From positions 1,178,001 through 1,242,000 of the forward strand of contig NZ_LT629777.1 of the NCBI RefSeq assembly GCF_900105475.1: a DNA stretch of 64,000 nucleotides. The letters are read 5' to 3'. A model generated the notes under the pieces. It saw only the letters and a list, made by a program, of their open reading frames with translations. It had not been told where the DNA came from and made no database searches. Below, piece after piece: positions 19,972 to 29,681 of this stretch (position 1 is its first letter; every line of letters starts with the position of its first letter). Source of the DNA: Pseudomonas asplenii (GTDB taxonomy: Bacteria > Pseudomonadota > Gammaproteobacteria > Pseudomonadales > Pseudomonadaceae). The position numbers and the translations under genes were made by a program.

Positions 19972-21510
19972 TTACAGGCTGGGCAGCAACTTCGCCGGTA
20001 CCAGCGCGGTCAGGCAGCGCGATGCCAACAGATCGGTGGCGGCCTCGATGTCCGGGGCGAAGAAACGGTCCTTGTCGTAGTAGGCGACTTTTTCGCGCAG
20101 GGTCGCGCGGGCGGTTTCCAGGGTCGGCGAGGTTTTCAGACCGTTGCGCAGGTCCAGGCCCTGGCAGGCGGCCAGCCACTCGACCGCGAGAATCCCACGG
20201 GTGTTTTCAGCCATCTCCCACAGGCGTTTACCGGCAGCCGGTGCCATCGACACGTGGTCTTCCTGGTTCGCCGAGGTCGGCAGGCTGTCGACACTGTGTG
20301 GATGCGCCAGGGCCTTGTTGTCGCTGGCCAACGCCGCAGCGGTCACCTGGGCGATCATGAAGCCGGAGTTGACGCCACCGTTGGCCACCAGGAACGGCGG
20401 CAACTGCGACATGTGCTTGTCCATCATCAGCGAGATACGCCGCTCACTCAGGGAACCGATCTCGGCAATCGCCAGGGCCATGTTGTCGGCAGCCATGGCC
20501 ACCGGCTCGGCGTGGAAGTTGCCACCGGAAATCACGTCACCCTCGGCGGCGAACACCAGCGGGTTGTCCGACACGGCGTTGGCCTCGACCACCAGCACTT
20601 CGGCGGCCTGACGCAGCTGGGTCAGGCAGGCGCCCATGACTTGTGGCTGGCAGCGCAGGGAATACGGATCCTGGACCTTCTCGCAGTTCTGGTGGGAGTC
20701 GGACACTTCGCTGCGCTCGCCGAGCAGATGGCGATAACTCGCCGCCGCGTCGATCTGGCCACGCTGGCCGCGAGCTTCATGGATGCGCGCGTCGAATGGC
20801 GAACGCGAACCCAGCACCGCCTCGACTGTCAGGCCACCGGCGACCAGTGCACCGGCGAACAGGTCCTCACCTTCGAACAGGCCACGCAGGGCATACGCGG
20901 TGGACACCTGGGTGCCGTTGAGCAGCGCCAGGCCTTCCTTCGCCGCCAGGGTCAGCGGTTGCAGACCGGCCTGTTTCAGCGCGGCCGGCGCGTCCAGCCA
21001 CTGCCCCTTGTAGCGGGCCTTGCCTTCGCCGAGCAGCACCAGCGACATATGGGCCAAGGGCGCCAGGTCACCGGAAGCGCCGACCGATCCCTTGAGCGGA
21101 ATGTGCGGATAGACCTCGGCATTGATCAAGGCGATCAGCGCATCGATCACCTGCCGACGAATCCCGGAGAAACCGCGGCTCAGGCTGTTGACCTTGAGCA
21201 CCATGATCAGCCGCACCAGATCATCGCTGATCGGCTGGCCGACACCGGCCGCGTGGGACAACACCAGCGAACGCTGGAGGTTTTCCAGGTCGGCGCTGGC
21301 GATACGGGTCGAGGCCAGCAGCCCGAAACCGGTGTTAATGCCGTAGGCGGTACGGTTCTCGGCGAGGATCTGCTCGACACAGGCGACGCTGGCGTCGATC
21401 TGTGCCGAAGCGCTGGGGTCCAGGCTCAATTGCACCGGCTGTTGGTACACGGCACGCAGTTGCGCCAGGGTCAGTTGGCCGGGAATAAGGTTCAATGCAG
21501 TCACATTCAT
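19972..21510 (-). CDS. hutH2: Histidine ammonia-lyase HutH (canonical copy, hutH2)
   Basis: A 512-residue histidine ammonia-lyase that removes ammonia from histidine to give urocanate, the first pathway step. The cofactor-forming triad is intact: [15 protein letters not shown] places Ala145-Ser146-Gly147 for the autocatalytic MIO group. The catalytic tyrosine is Tyr56 in YGINTGFG. Other signatures are [11 protein letters not shown] and VSDNPLVF. This is the copy expected to carry the histidase activity; the upstream paralogue lacks the triad. Confidence 0.96.
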   Translation of the reverse strand: MNVTALNLIPGQLTLAQLRAVYQQPVQLSLDPSASAQIDASVACVEQILAENRTAYGINTGFGLLASTRIASADLENLQRSLVLSHAAGVGQPISDDLVRLIMVLKVNSLSRGFSGIRRQVIDALIALINAEVYPHIPLKGSVGASGDLAPLAHMSLVLLGEGKARYKGQWLDAPAALKQAGLQPLTLAAKEGLALLNGTQVSTAYALRGLFEGEDLFAGALVAGGLTVEAVLGSRSPFDARIHEARGQRGQIDAAASYRHLLGERSEVSDSHQNCEKVQDPYSLRCQPQVMGACLTQLRQAAEVLVVEANAVSDNPLVFAAEGDVISGGNFHAEPVAMAADNMALAIAEIGSLSERRISLMMDKHMSQLPPFLVANGGVNSGFMIAQVTAAALASDNKALAHPHSVDSLPTSANQEDHVSMAPAAGKRLWEMAENTRGILAVEWLAACQGLDLRNGLKTSPTLETARATLREKVAYYDKDRFFAPDIEAATDLLASRCLTALVPAKLLPSL

Positions 21511-21627
21511 GCTCCTTTTGAGAGTGTTATCAACTGCCAGTCGCTCCGGAAGCTTCCGTTATCCGTCGCTGTCCGCTTTTTGAGCGGATGGCGCCTTGGC
21601 ACGCTGGCTATCTTTGTTTGAATCAAA

Positions 21628-23151
21628 TCAGTTCAGGTTCGGTAATCTGTCGAGCAATAGCCTCGGGTCCCGCAGCAAAGCCGCCGTTGTGGCGATATCC
21701 GGCGCCAGCCAGCGATCCTGGTCATAGGCCGGCACATGCTCGCGCAAGAGTTTCCAGGCGATATCAGTGCCGACGCCGAAGCGCTGCACCTTGAGAAATT
21801 CGAAGGCCTGGGCCGCCAGCAGATACTCGATGGCGAGGATCTGCGTGCAGTTCTCCAGCACCTGGTGCAACTTGAGCGCGGCGTTGGTGCCCAGGCTCAG
21901 GTGGTCTTCCTGCAAGCCTGAGGTGACGTAGTTGTCGAGTACCGCCGGTTGCGCCAACTGGCGGTTCTGCGCACAGAGCGACGCAGCGACGTACTGCACG
22001 ATCATCATTCCCGAGTTGACCCCTGGCTGGCTGACCAGGAACGCCGGCAGGCCGCTGACATGCGGGTTGATCAGACGGTCGAGGCGCCGTTCGGCGATCG
22101 AGCCGATTTCCGCCATGGCAATCGCCAGCAGGTCCGCCGCATGGGCGACCGACTGCCCATGGGGGTTGGCCTGGGACATCACCCGGAAGTGCTCTGGTGT
22201 ACCCAGCAGCAGCGGGTTGTCGGTGCAACCGTTGAGTTCGATTTCGATCTGCCGGGTCGCATGGGCCAGTTGGTCGCGGGCCGCGCCGTGCACCTGCGGG
22301 ATCGAACGGATGCTCAAGGCATCCTGAGTACGGATGCCCTTGCTCGCGGCGATCACCTCGCTGCCGTCGAGCAGGCCGCGCAGGTTGCTGCCGACCTGCT
22401 GCATGCCCGGGTGCGGTTTGAGCGCGATGATCTCGGCATCGAACGCGGCGATCTGGCCACGCTGAGCCTCGAAACTCATCGCCGAAGTCACGTCGGCCCA
22501 TTGCAGCAGACGGTACGCGTCCGCCAGGGCCAGGCAGCTCAGGCCGGTCATGCACGGTGTGCCGTTGACCAGGCACAGGCCGTCCTTGGCGCCCAGTTGC
22601 ACCGGCTGCAGACCTTCTCCGGCCAGCGCCTGCTGTGCCGATACGACCCGACCGCGATAGCTGACCTGACCGACCCCGAGCAGGGCGACACCGACATGGG
22701 CCATATGGGTCAGGTAGCCGACCGATCCCTGGGACGGCACCTGCGGGGTGATGCCATGGTTGAGCAACGCCAGCAGGGCTTCGACCACCTGGCGATGCAG
22801 GCCGGACTTGCCCTGGCTGTAGTTGATGATCGCCGCGCAGATGATCGCCCGGGTCTGTTCGTCGGCCAGTGGCGCGCCGACGCCGCAGGCATGGCTGAGC
22901 AGGGTATTGCGCGACAGTTGACTCAGTTGCTCGCCAGACAGCGAGACATTGGACAGAGCCCCCAGACCGGTATTGATGCCATAGGCGCGCTCGCCACTGA
23001 CGACGATGCGCTGGACGATCGCCTGGGCGTTGTCGATTCGCGCCCAGGTCTGCGGCGCCAGTTCCAGCCGCGCACCGTGGCGGGCGACGGCGACCACATC
23101 CTGCCAGCGCAACGGCGCATCGGCGATAACGACTTTTTCAGCCTGGGACAT
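21628..23151 (-). CDS. hutH1: HutH paralogue lacking the MIO Ala-Ser-Gly triad (hutH1)
   Basis: A 507-residue member of the aromatic amino acid ammonia-lyase fold. It keeps the tyrosine loop (YGINTGLG, about residues 57-64), NGTPCMTGLSCLALADA, and CTDNPLLLG. At the cofactor site, where the other copy reads [15 protein letters not shown], this protein reads GSVGYLTHMAHV: the Ala-Ser-Gly triad and neighbouring residues are missing. MIO cannot form by the usual route. The MSQAEK start at 23151 has GAGG six bases upstream, preferred over an ATG four codons earlier. As I remember, the PAO1 homologue shares this loop, so it is a conserved subfamily rather than a sporadic mutation. Function is unknown; possibilities are a pseudoenzyme, a regulator or a partner of HutH2. 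Confidence 0.88.
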   Translation of the reverse strand: MSQAEKVVIADAPLRWQDVVAVARHGARLELAPQTWARIDNAQAIVQRIVVSGERAYGINTGLGALSNVSLSGEQLSQLSRNTLLSHACGVGAPLADEQTRAIICAAIINYSQGKSGLHRQVVEALLALLNHGITPQVPSQGSVGYLTHMAHVGVALLGVGQVSYRGRVVSAQQALAGEGLQPVQLGAKDGLCLVNGTPCMTGLSCLALADAYRLLQWADVTSAMSFEAQRGQIAAFDAEIIALKPHPGMQQVGSNLRGLLDGSEVIAASKGIRTQDALSIRSIPQVHGAARDQLAHATRQIEIELNGCTDNPLLLGTPEHFRVMSQANPHGQSVAHAADLLAIAMAEIGSIAERRLDRLINPHVSGLPAFLVSQPGVNSGMMIVQYVAASLCAQNRQLAQPAVLDNYVTSGLQEDHLSLGTNAALKLHQVLENCTQILAIEYLLAAQAFEFLKVQRFGVGTDIAWKLLREHVPAYDQDRWLAPDIATTAALLRDPRLLLDRLPNLN

Positions 23152-23195
23152 CTTCAACCTCATCCGTACAACCTGAATATTGATGCAGCTTTACC

Positions 23196-23242
23196 GGCCT
23201 CTTCGCGGCGGTGCGGCGTTCCGACAAGCCCGCGAAGAGGCC
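23196..23242. repeat. REP-like inverted repeat between hutH1 and hutV
   Basis: GGCCTCTTCGCGG at 23196-23208 and CCGCGAAGAGGCC at 23230-23242 form a 13-bp perfect inverted repeat separated by 21 bases. The arms share the CTTCGCGG core with the repeat at 43896-43963 and the half-copy at 57541-57580, so these belong to one repetitive extragenic palindrome family. Confidence 0.7.
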
Positions 23243-23269
23243 TGCCCTGACAACACAGAACCAACCGGC

Positions 23270-24100
23270 TTAAACCGTCGCCGCCCGCCGCTGGACGAAC
23301 CGGTCCACATACTCATCCGCCGGCGAATGCAGAATCTCCCGGGGCGTACCGACCTGGATCAGCCGGCCATCCTTGAGAATCGCAATCCGGTTGCCGATGC
23401 GTACCGCTTCATCCAGGTCGTGGGTAATGAACACGATGGTCTTGTGCAGGGTCTTCTGCAGTTCCAGCAGTTGGTCCTGCATCTCGGCGCGAATCAGCGG
23501 GTCAAGGGCACTGAACGCCTCGTCCATCAGGATGATGTCGGTGTCCGCCGCCAGGGCGCGAGCCAGGCCGACACGCTGGCGCATGCCACCGGAAAGCTGG
23601 TGCGGGTACTTTTTCTCGTAGCCCTTGAGGCCCACGGTATTGATCCAGTGCAACGCGCGCTCGACGCACAGTGGCTTGCTCTCACCGCGCACCTTGAGGC
23701 CATAGGCGACGTTGTCCTGCACATTCTTGTGGGGCAACAGGCCAAAGCTCTGGAACACCATGCTGATCTTGTGCCGACGGAATTCACGCAGGGCGTCCAT
23801 GTCGTGCTGCAGGATGTCCACGCCATCGACCAGGATCGCGCCACTGGTGGGATCGATCAGCCGATTGAAGTGCCGCACCAGCGTCGACTTGCCGGAACCC
23901 GACAGCCCCATGATCACGAAGATCTCGCCGGTGCCGATGCTCAGCGACAGGTCGTTGACCCCGACCACGCAACCGGTCTCGGCCAGCACCTGGTCCTTGG
24001 TCTTGCCCTGGCGGATCAGGTTCAGCGCATCATTGGAGCGCGAGCCGAAAATCTTGAAGACGTTCTTGACTTCGATCTTGCTGACGATGGAATCAGTCAT
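23270..24100 (-). CDS. hutV: ABC transporter ATP-binding subunit HutV
   Basis: A 276-residue ATPase of the ProV/OpuA subfamily. Walker [10 protein letters not shown] is at residues 65-73, the signature LSGGMRQR at 169-176, and Walker [13 protein letters not shown] near 189-200. It ends soon after the nucleotide-binding domain with no CBS domains, unlike glycine betaine ProV, which fits the short HutV type. It overlaps hutW by 4 bases and forms an importer with HutW and HutX, known from work in other bacteria to take up histidine. Confidence 0.92.
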   Translation of the reverse strand: MTDSIVSKIEVKNVFKIFGSRSNDALNLIRQGKTKDQVLAETGCVVGVNDLSLSIGTGEIFVIMGLSGSGKSTLVRHFNRLIDPTSGAILVDGVDILQHDMDALREFRRHKISMVFQSFGLLPHKNVQDNVAYGLKVRGESKPLCVERALHWINTVGLKGYEKKYPHQLSGGMRQRVGLARALAADTDIILMDEAFSALDPLIRAEMQDQLLELQKTLHKTIVFITHDLDEAVRIGNRIAILKDGRLIQVGTPREILHSPADEYVDRFVQRRAATV

Positions 24101-24948
24101 TTGCTCACCTCATGGCGCGGACGACCGTAGGCCTGGGTAATGCGGTCGATGACCACGGCGAGAATCACGATGGCCAGACCCGCTTCGAGGCCACGCCCGA
24201 CATTGAGGGTCTGGATGCCCACCAGCACGTCTTCGCCCAGGCCACGGGCACCGATCATCGAGGCGATCACCACCATCGACAGGGCCATCATGGTGGTCTG
24301 GTTGATCCCGGCCATGATGCTCGGCAGGGCCAACGGCAATTGCACGCCGAACAGTTGTTGCCAGCGGTTGGCACCGAAGGCGTTGATCGCCTCCATCACC
24401 TCGCCGTCCACCTGGCGTATGCCCAGATCGGTCAGGCGGATCAGCGGCGGAGCGGCGTAGATCACCGTGGCGAAAATCGCCGGGACCTTGCCCAGGCCGA
24501 ACAGCATCAGCACCGGGATCAGGTACACGAAGCTGGGCATGGTCTGCATGATGTCCAACAATGGCATCAGCACCGAGCGCAGGCGGTTGCTGCGCGCCGA
24601 CAGGATGCCCAGCGGAATCCCGATCAAGACCGAGATCAGCGTCGCCACCAGCATCAGCGCCAGGGTCTGCATCAGTTTGTCCCACAGGCCAACCGCACCC
24701 ACCAGGAACAGCAGGCCGACGATCACCACCGTCGTCACCACCTTGCGGGTGGCATGCCAGGCGATACCGCCGACGATAGCCAGCATCAGCCACCACGGTG
24801 CCATGCGCAACAGGCCCTCCAGGTTGACGATGGCCCACAGCAGTGTGTCGGAGATGTGCCGGAACACATCGCCATAGTTGGTCACCAGCGAATCGACCCA
24901 ACCGTTGACCCAATCGGCGATGGAAAACGTGAAATTCTCGGGAAACAT
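24097..24948 (-). CDS. hutW: ABC transporter permease subunit HutW
   Basis: A 283-residue binding-protein-dependent permease of the ProW/OpuAB type, with about six membrane spans and the ATPase-contact loop [24 protein letters not shown] in the C-terminal half. The start at ATG 24948 (MFPENFTF) follows GAGAG; thirteen extra upstream codons in frame lack support. It is translationally coupled to hutV. Confidence 0.93.
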   Translation of the reverse strand: MFPENFTFSIADWVNGWVDSLVTNYGDVFRHISDTLLWAIVNLEGLLRMAPWWLMLAIVGGIAWHATRKVVTTVVIVGLLFLVGAVGLWDKLMQTLALMLVATLISVLIGIPLGILSARSNRLRSVLMPLLDIMQTMPSFVYLIPVLMLFGLGKVPAIFATVIYAAPPLIRLTDLGIRQVDGEVMEAINAFGANRWQQLFGVQLPLALPSIMAGINQTTMMALSMVVIASMIGARGLGEDVLVGIQTLNVGRGLEAGLAIVILAVVIDRITQAYGRPRHEVSK

Positions 24949-25014
24949 TGGAAACTCTCGATCAAGTGGATGTAGCGTCCCGGCCAACCTCTCGATTAGC
25001 CGGGAGGAGTCGAC

Positions 25015-25983
25015 CTACAGAGCCGCGTTGATTTTCTTGGCAGCGTCAGCGCTGACCCAAGCCTGCCAGACCTCAGGGTGTTCCTTGAGGAAGATTTTCG
25101 CCAGTTTCGGCGACTCGATCCGCTCCTTGCTCATGCGTCCCAGGTTCTGGTTCAGCAGGTCGATCGGCAGGTTGGCCTTCTCCAGCACGGCAACCAGTTC
25201 CGGCGCTTGGTCATGGAACGTCTTGGACAGGCCGACCTTGATGCTCACACTTTTGTCGACACCTGGCTTCTCGCCCAGTTTGATCAGATCGACCTGGCCC
25301 ATCAGCGGCGTCGGCGACCAGTAGTAGAACAGGATCGGCTCGCCACGCTTGTAGCTCGACAGCACGGCGGCATCCAGAGCCGGCCCGGTACCAGGACGGA
25401 AGTTGGTGTAGGAACTTTCCAGACCGTAGCTCTTGAGCATCTCGCTGTTGTCCAGCTCGCAGGTCCAGCCGGCCGGGCAATTGTAGAAACGACCCTTGCC
25501 GGGTTCTTCCGGATCCTTGAACACGGAGGCGTACTGCGCCAGGTCGGCGATGTTCTTCAGGTTCGGCGCCTTGGCTTCGAGCTTGCGCTTGGCATCACCC
25601 TCGACCACATAACGCGGTACGTACCAGCCTTCGATGGCACCTACCACCGGCGCGCCGACGCCAACGACCTTGCCGGCTTTCTCGGCCTTGTTCCAGACCT
25701 CGCTGCGACCGACCCACTCCTCGGCGAACACCTGGATATCGTTGGTGCTCAGGGCGTTCTCCATGGTGATGGAGTTGCCCGGTATGCTGTCGGTCTTGCA
25801 GTCATAGCCCTTTTCCAGGACGAACTGCAGGACGTCGGTCAGCAACATGCCGCTTTCCCAATTCAGGCCCGCGAACTTCACCGGCTTGCCAGACTCGCAC
25901 CAACCGGCGGCCTGGCTTGCGCCGGCAGCGGTCAACAGGCCGAGAGATAACGCCGTGGTCAGCAGGGTCTTTTTCATTTTCAT
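25015..25983 (-). CDS. hutX: Periplasmic substrate-binding protein HutX
   Basis: A 322-residue binding protein of the OpuAC/ProX type with a signal peptide (residues 1 to about 26, ending near GASQA-AGW). It has the quaternary-amine-family pattern VKFAGLNWESGMLLTDVLQFVLE at the N terminus and EPILFYYWSPTPLM in the second lobe. It stands first of the hutXWV set; AGGAG lies nine bases before the ATG at 25983. Its location inside the hut operon argues for histidine rather than betaine as ligand. Confidence 0.9.
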   Translation of the reverse strand: MKMKKTLLTTALSLGLLTAAGASQAAGWCESGKPVKFAGLNWESGMLLTDVLQFVLEKGYDCKTDSIPGNSITMENALSTNDIQVFAEEWVGRSEVWNKAEKAGKVVGVGAPVVGAIEGWYVPRYVVEGDAKRKLEAKAPNLKNIADLAQYASVFKDPEEPGKGRFYNCPAGWTCELDNSEMLKSYGLESSYTNFRPGTGPALDAAVLSSYKRGEPILFYYWSPTPLMGQVDLIKLGEKPGVDKSVSIKVGLSKTFHDQAPELVAVLEKANLPIDLLNQNLGRMSKERIESPKLAKIFLKEHPEVWQAWVSADAAKKINAAL

Positions 25984-26087
25984 TCTTTGACGCTCCTAAT
26001 CATGAAGGGGTTAACGGCAGTCAAGAGGCATCCGGCCTGGGTTGGCCCGCAAGCGGGCCCTGTCCACATGTCGCTCAGGCGCGGGAG

Positions 26088-27560
26088 TCAGGTCGCCGAT
26101 GACGGCTGGACCCGACCATTGGCCTTGGGTGCTGCGACCTCGTCCTGCTCTGGCGGCAGGATCAAACGATCAGGAACTGCGCCGTGCCAATGCCTGGCGG
26201 CGAAGTAGTACAGCGCTGCCGGAACCACCAGGCCGATGATCCAGGAGATATCGGTATCGCCCAGGCTCGCCACCAGGGGACCGGTGTAGAAATGCGTGGA
26301 GATGAACGGCATCTGGATCAGCACGCCGAACACATAGATGCTGATGCCCAGGATGTTCCAGCGACCGTAGCGGCCGTTGGGATCGGACAACGCGGGAATG
26401 TCGTAACGCTCCTTGGTGATGCAGTAGAAGTCCACCAGATTGATCGCGCTCCAGGGCGTGAAGAACGCCAGCAGGAACAGGATGAACGCGGAGAATTCCT
26501 TGAGGAACGAGTCTTTGCCGAGCAAGGCCAGGGCCGCCGCGATGCTGACCATGATGAAGATGTACAGCAGGCGCACGCCGCTGCCGATGTGCCGACTGCC
26601 TCGAAAGCCACTGATGATGGTGGCGATCGACATGAAGCTGCCGTAGGCGTTGAGCGTGGTCACGGTGACTTTGCCGAAGGCCACGGCGAAATACAGCGCC
26701 GCCGCGACCATGCCGGTGCCGCCGAGGCTGACGATGAACGAGACCTCGTGGTGGGCGAATTGCGAACCGGCCAGGGCGGCGGCGAACACGCCGAAGACCA
26801 TCGACGCCTGGGAACCGATCACCGAGCCCAGGCCTACGGCCCAGAAGGTTTTCGACGCCGAGGTGCTGCGCGGCAGGTAACGTGAGTAGTCCGCCACGTA
26901 GGGCCCGAAAGCGATCTGCCAGGATGCCGACAACGACACCGCCAGCAGGAAGCTCGCCAGGGAGAAATGCTTGTTGTCCAGCAACGCCGAAACGTCGTTG
27001 CCGGCCAGCAGTTTGTAGAACAGATAGACGAAGGCGATCACCCCCAGCACGCTGGCAACCCGGCCGATACCGTGGATCACCCGGTAGCCGAAGATGGTGA
27101 AGACCAGGATCGAGGCCGCGAACAGCACGATGCCGACCCAGTCCTCGACGTGCAGCAACTGCGCTACCGCCTGCCCGGCCAGTAGCGAACCACTGGCCGA
27201 GAAACCGATGTACATCAGGCACACCAGCACCAACGGGATCACCGCGCCATAGACACCGAACTGCACGCGACTGGAGATCATCTGCGGCAGGCCGAGTTGC
27301 GGCCCTTGCGCGGCATGCAACGCCATCACCCCGCCGCCGAGCAGTTGCCCGAGCAGCAGGCCGACCAGCGACCAGTACACATCGCCGCCGAGCACCACCG
27401 CCAGCGCGCCGGTGACGATGGCTGTGATCTGCAGGTTGGCACCCAACCACAGGGTGAACTGACTGAGTAGACGACCGTGTCTTTCCGCTTGCGGGATGTA
27501 GTCGATCGAACGCCTTTCGATCAACGGTGTGTTGCTTGCACGATCATTCGAAACAGCCAT
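26088..27560 (-). CDS. NCS1/CodB-like permease, probable urocanate transporter (HutTu)
   Basis: A 490-residue nucleobase-cation-symport-1 family permease with about twelve membrane spans. Family features are SQFTLWLGANLQITAIVTGAL in span 1 and SFLLAVSLSASWQIAFGPYVADYSRY in the middle (the NCS1 ADYSRY motif). NCS1 proteins usually carry cytosine, allantoin or hydantoins. In the SBW25 hut locus, from memory, the CodB-like gene in this position is a urocanate transporter, so that is the most likely substrate. It lies 41 bases after hutU. Confidence 0.87.
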   Translation of the reverse strand: MAVSNDRASNTPLIERRSIDYIPQAERHGRLLSQFTLWLGANLQITAIVTGALAVVLGGDVYWSLVGLLLGQLLGGGVMALHAAQGPQLGLPQMISSRVQFGVYGAVIPLVLVCLMYIGFSASGSLLAGQAVAQLLHVEDWVGIVLFAASILVFTIFGYRVIHGIGRVASVLGVIAFVYLFYKLLAGNDVSALLDNKHFSLASFLLAVSLSASWQIAFGPYVADYSRYLPRSTSASKTFWAVGLGSVIGSQASMVFGVFAAALAGSQFAHHEVSFIVSLGGTGMVAAALYFAVAFGKVTVTTLNAYGSFMSIATIISGFRGSRHIGSGVRLLYIFIMVSIAAALALLGKDSFLKEFSAFILFLLAFFTPWSAINLVDFYCITKERYDIPALSDPNGRYGRWNILGISIYVFGVLIQMPFISTHFYTGPLVASLGDTDISWIIGLVVPAALYYFAARHWHGAVPDRLILPPEQDEVAAPKANGRVQPSSAT

Positions 27561-27601
27561 TTATGTTCAACCTCTGTGGATTGTTTTTCGGTGTCTACGC
27601 A

Positions 27602-29302
27602 TTACTTGCCGGTGATCATCGGCAGGTTCAGGCCCTGCTCCTTCGCGCAATCGATGGCGATCTGGTAACCGGCATCGGCGTGACGCATGACACCCGTGGC
27701 CGGGTCGTTGTGCAGCACGCGGGCGATACGCTCGGCCGCCTCGTCAGTACCGTCACAGACGATCACCATGCCCGAGTGCTGCGAGAAGCCCATGCCAACG
27801 CCACCACCGTGGTGCAGGGAAACCCAGGTCGCGCCGCTGGCGGTATTGAGCAGGGCGTTGAGCAGCGGCCAGTCGGACACGGCGTCGGAACCGTCCTGCA
27901 TCGACTCGGTTTCACGGTTGGGGCTTGCAACCGAACCGGAGTCGAGGTGATCGCGACCAATCACGACCGGCGCCGACAGCTCGCCGCTGCGCACCATTTC
28001 GTTGAACGCCAGGCCGAGCTTGGCGCGCAGGCCCAGACCCACCCAGCAGATCCGCGCCGGCAGGCCCTGGAAGCTGATGCGCTCGCGCGCCATGTCCAGC
28101 CAGTTGTGCAGGTGGGCGTCGTCGGGGATCAGTTCCTTGACCTTGGCGTCGGTCTTGTAGATGTCCTGCGGATCGCCCGACAGCGCGGCCCAGCGGAACG
28201 GGCCGATACCCCGGCAGAACAGCGGACGGATGTAGGCCGGAACGAAACCTGGGAAGTCGAACGCGTTTTCGACGCCTTCTTCCTGAGCCATCTGGCGAAT
28301 GTTGTTGCCATAGTCGAAGGTCGGGATGCCCTGCTGCTGGAACGCCAGCATCGCCTTGACGTGTACCGCCATCGATTGCTTGGCCGCCTTGACCACCGCC
28401 GCCGGCTCGGTCAGCGCACGGGCACGGTACTCTTCCCAGGTCCAGCCAGCCGGCAGGTAACCGTTGAGCGGGTCATGGGCGCTGGTCTGGTCGGTGACCA
28501 TGTCCGGGCGCACGCCGCGACGAACCAGTTCCGGGAGGATTTCGGCGGCGTTGCCGCACAGGGCGATGGAAATCGCCTTGCCTTCGGCGGTGTACTTGGC
28601 GATGCGGGCCAGGGCGTCATCGAGGTCTTTGGCCTGCTCGTCGACGTAGCGGGTCTTGAGACGGAAATCGATGCTGATCTGCTGGCATTCGATGTTCAGC
28701 GAGCAGGCACCGGCCAGGGTCGCGGCCAGCGGCTGGGCCCCGCCCATGCCGCCCAGGCCGGCGGTCAGGACCCAGCGGCCCTTGAGGTTGTTGTCGTAGT
28801 GCTGGCGACCAGCTTCGACGAAGGTTTCATAGGTGCCCTGGACGATGCCCTGGCTGCCGATGTAGATCCAGCTGCCGGCAGTCATCTGGCCGTACATGGC
28901 CAGGCCCTTGGCATCCAGTTCGTTGAAGTGCTCCCAGGTGGCCCAATGTGGCACCAGGTTGGAGTTGGCGATCAGTACGCGGGGGGCGTTGCTGTGGGTC
29001 TTGAACACGCCGACCGGTTTGCCGGATTGCACCAGCAGAGTCTCGTCGTCATTGAGGTTGGTCAGGCTCTCGACGATCTTGTCATAGCACTCCCAGTTGC
29101 GCGCAGCACGACCGATACCACCGTAGACCACCAGTTCCTTGGGGTTCTCGGCCACTTGCGGGTCGAGGTTGTTCATCAGCATCCGCAGCGGCGCTTCGGT
29201 CAGCCAGCTTTTGGCGGTCAGCTTGTTGCCACGGGCGGCACGGATCTCGACGTCACGGCGCTTGGTAAAGGTGGCGGTAGGTTTCTGGGTATTCTCAGTC
29301 AC
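27602..29302 (-). CDS. hutU: Urocanate hydratase HutU
   Basis: A 566-residue NAD-dependent urocanase that converts urocanate to imidazolone propionate. Family motifs include [17 protein letters not shown] near residue 62, [21 protein letters not shown] near 93, [19 protein letters not shown] near 173 (NAD site), and [14 protein letters not shown] with the catalytic-region cysteine. The GTG start at 29302 follows GAGGAG; the longer frame upstream has no support. It is the first gene of the hutU-to-hutG operon and carries the main promoter and operator. Confidence 0.96.
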   Translation of the reverse strand: MTENTQKPTATFTKRRDVEIRAARGNKLTAKSWLTEAPLRMLMNNLDPQVAENPKELVVYGGIGRAARNWECYDKIVESLTNLNDDETLLVQSGKPVGVFKTHSNAPRVLIANSNLVPHWATWEHFNELDAKGLAMYGQMTAGSWIYIGSQGIVQGTYETFVEAGRQHYDNNLKGRWVLTAGLGGMGGAQPLAATLAGACSLNIECQQISIDFRLKTRYVDEQAKDLDDALARIAKYTAEGKAISIALCGNAAEILPELVRRGVRPDMVTDQTSAHDPLNGYLPAGWTWEEYRARALTEPAAVVKAAKQSMAVHVKAMLAFQQQGIPTFDYGNNIRQMAQEEGVENAFDFPGFVPAYIRPLFCRGIGPFRWAALSGDPQDIYKTDAKVKELIPDDAHLHNWLDMARERISFQGLPARICWVGLGLRAKLGLAFNEMVRSGELSAPVVIGRDHLDSGSVASPNRETESMQDGSDAVSDWPLLNALLNTASGATWVSLHHGGGVGMGFSQHSGMVIVCDGTDEAAERIARVLHNDPATGVMRHADAGYQIAIDCAKEQGLNLPMITGK

Positions 29303-29435
29303 GAAAAAACTCCTCTGCGATCGTCCGAACCCGCCCAGGCAGTGGGCAAGCGAGCTGGTGCCGGATACTCCCGCCACAAGCTGAAATTAGGTGGGTGCGT
29401 TACTGTTTCGGGGGACTCATACGCACACATATTTA

Positions 29436-29449
29436 CTTGTACATACAAG
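29436..29449. promoter_or_regulatory. HutC-type operator at the hutU promoter
   Basis: CTTGTACATACAAG is a perfect palindrome (CTTGTA, two bases, TACAAG) of the TGTA-N2-TACA type reported for HutC in Pseudomonas. It lies at the predicted transcription start of the sigma-54-type promoter, so bound repressor would block initiation until urocanate releases it. Confidence 0.75.
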
Positions 29450-29453
29450 CATA

Positions 29454-29470
29454 TGCAATCAAGCGGCCAA
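29454..29470 (-). promoter_or_regulatory. Sigma-54 (RpoN) promoter of the hutU operon
   Basis: On the minus strand the sequence reads TTGGCCGCTTGATTGCA: a GG at -24 and GC at -12 separated by exactly ten bases, close to TTGGCACG-N4-TTGCA. The expected start falls near 29443, inside the HutC operator, about 140 bases before the GTG. RpoN/CbrB-driven hutU transcription is established for P. fluorescens from the literature I remember. Confidence 0.75.
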
Positions 29471-29681
29471 CTCGTAAATCGAACGCTGAAGAATTGCCCA
29501 GAATAGTCGGCGATGGCCGTGGGACGTGGCTTTGAGCAGAAAATTAATATGTGAGACGAAGCGGGGTTGTATCTAGGATCCTGTTACCTGGAGGGGCTTT
29601 TGCGCCAAGCTGGGGCGTTCGGTAACAAAATGGTGCTTCTACTCAGAGCGCTGGTGAGCAAGGAAATACTCCCCACTGGGC

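Larger units (their letters stand above)
29303..29681. other. hutU upstream region and junction with inserted DNA
   Basis: This 379-base stretch holds the hutU leader, HutC operator and RpoN promoter up to about 29470. Beyond that it enters lower-GC sequence leading to the abiF 3' end. I see no gene in 29471-29681. A 60-codon plus-strand frame at 29567-29749 has no ribosome site or family signature. Confidence 0.6.
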
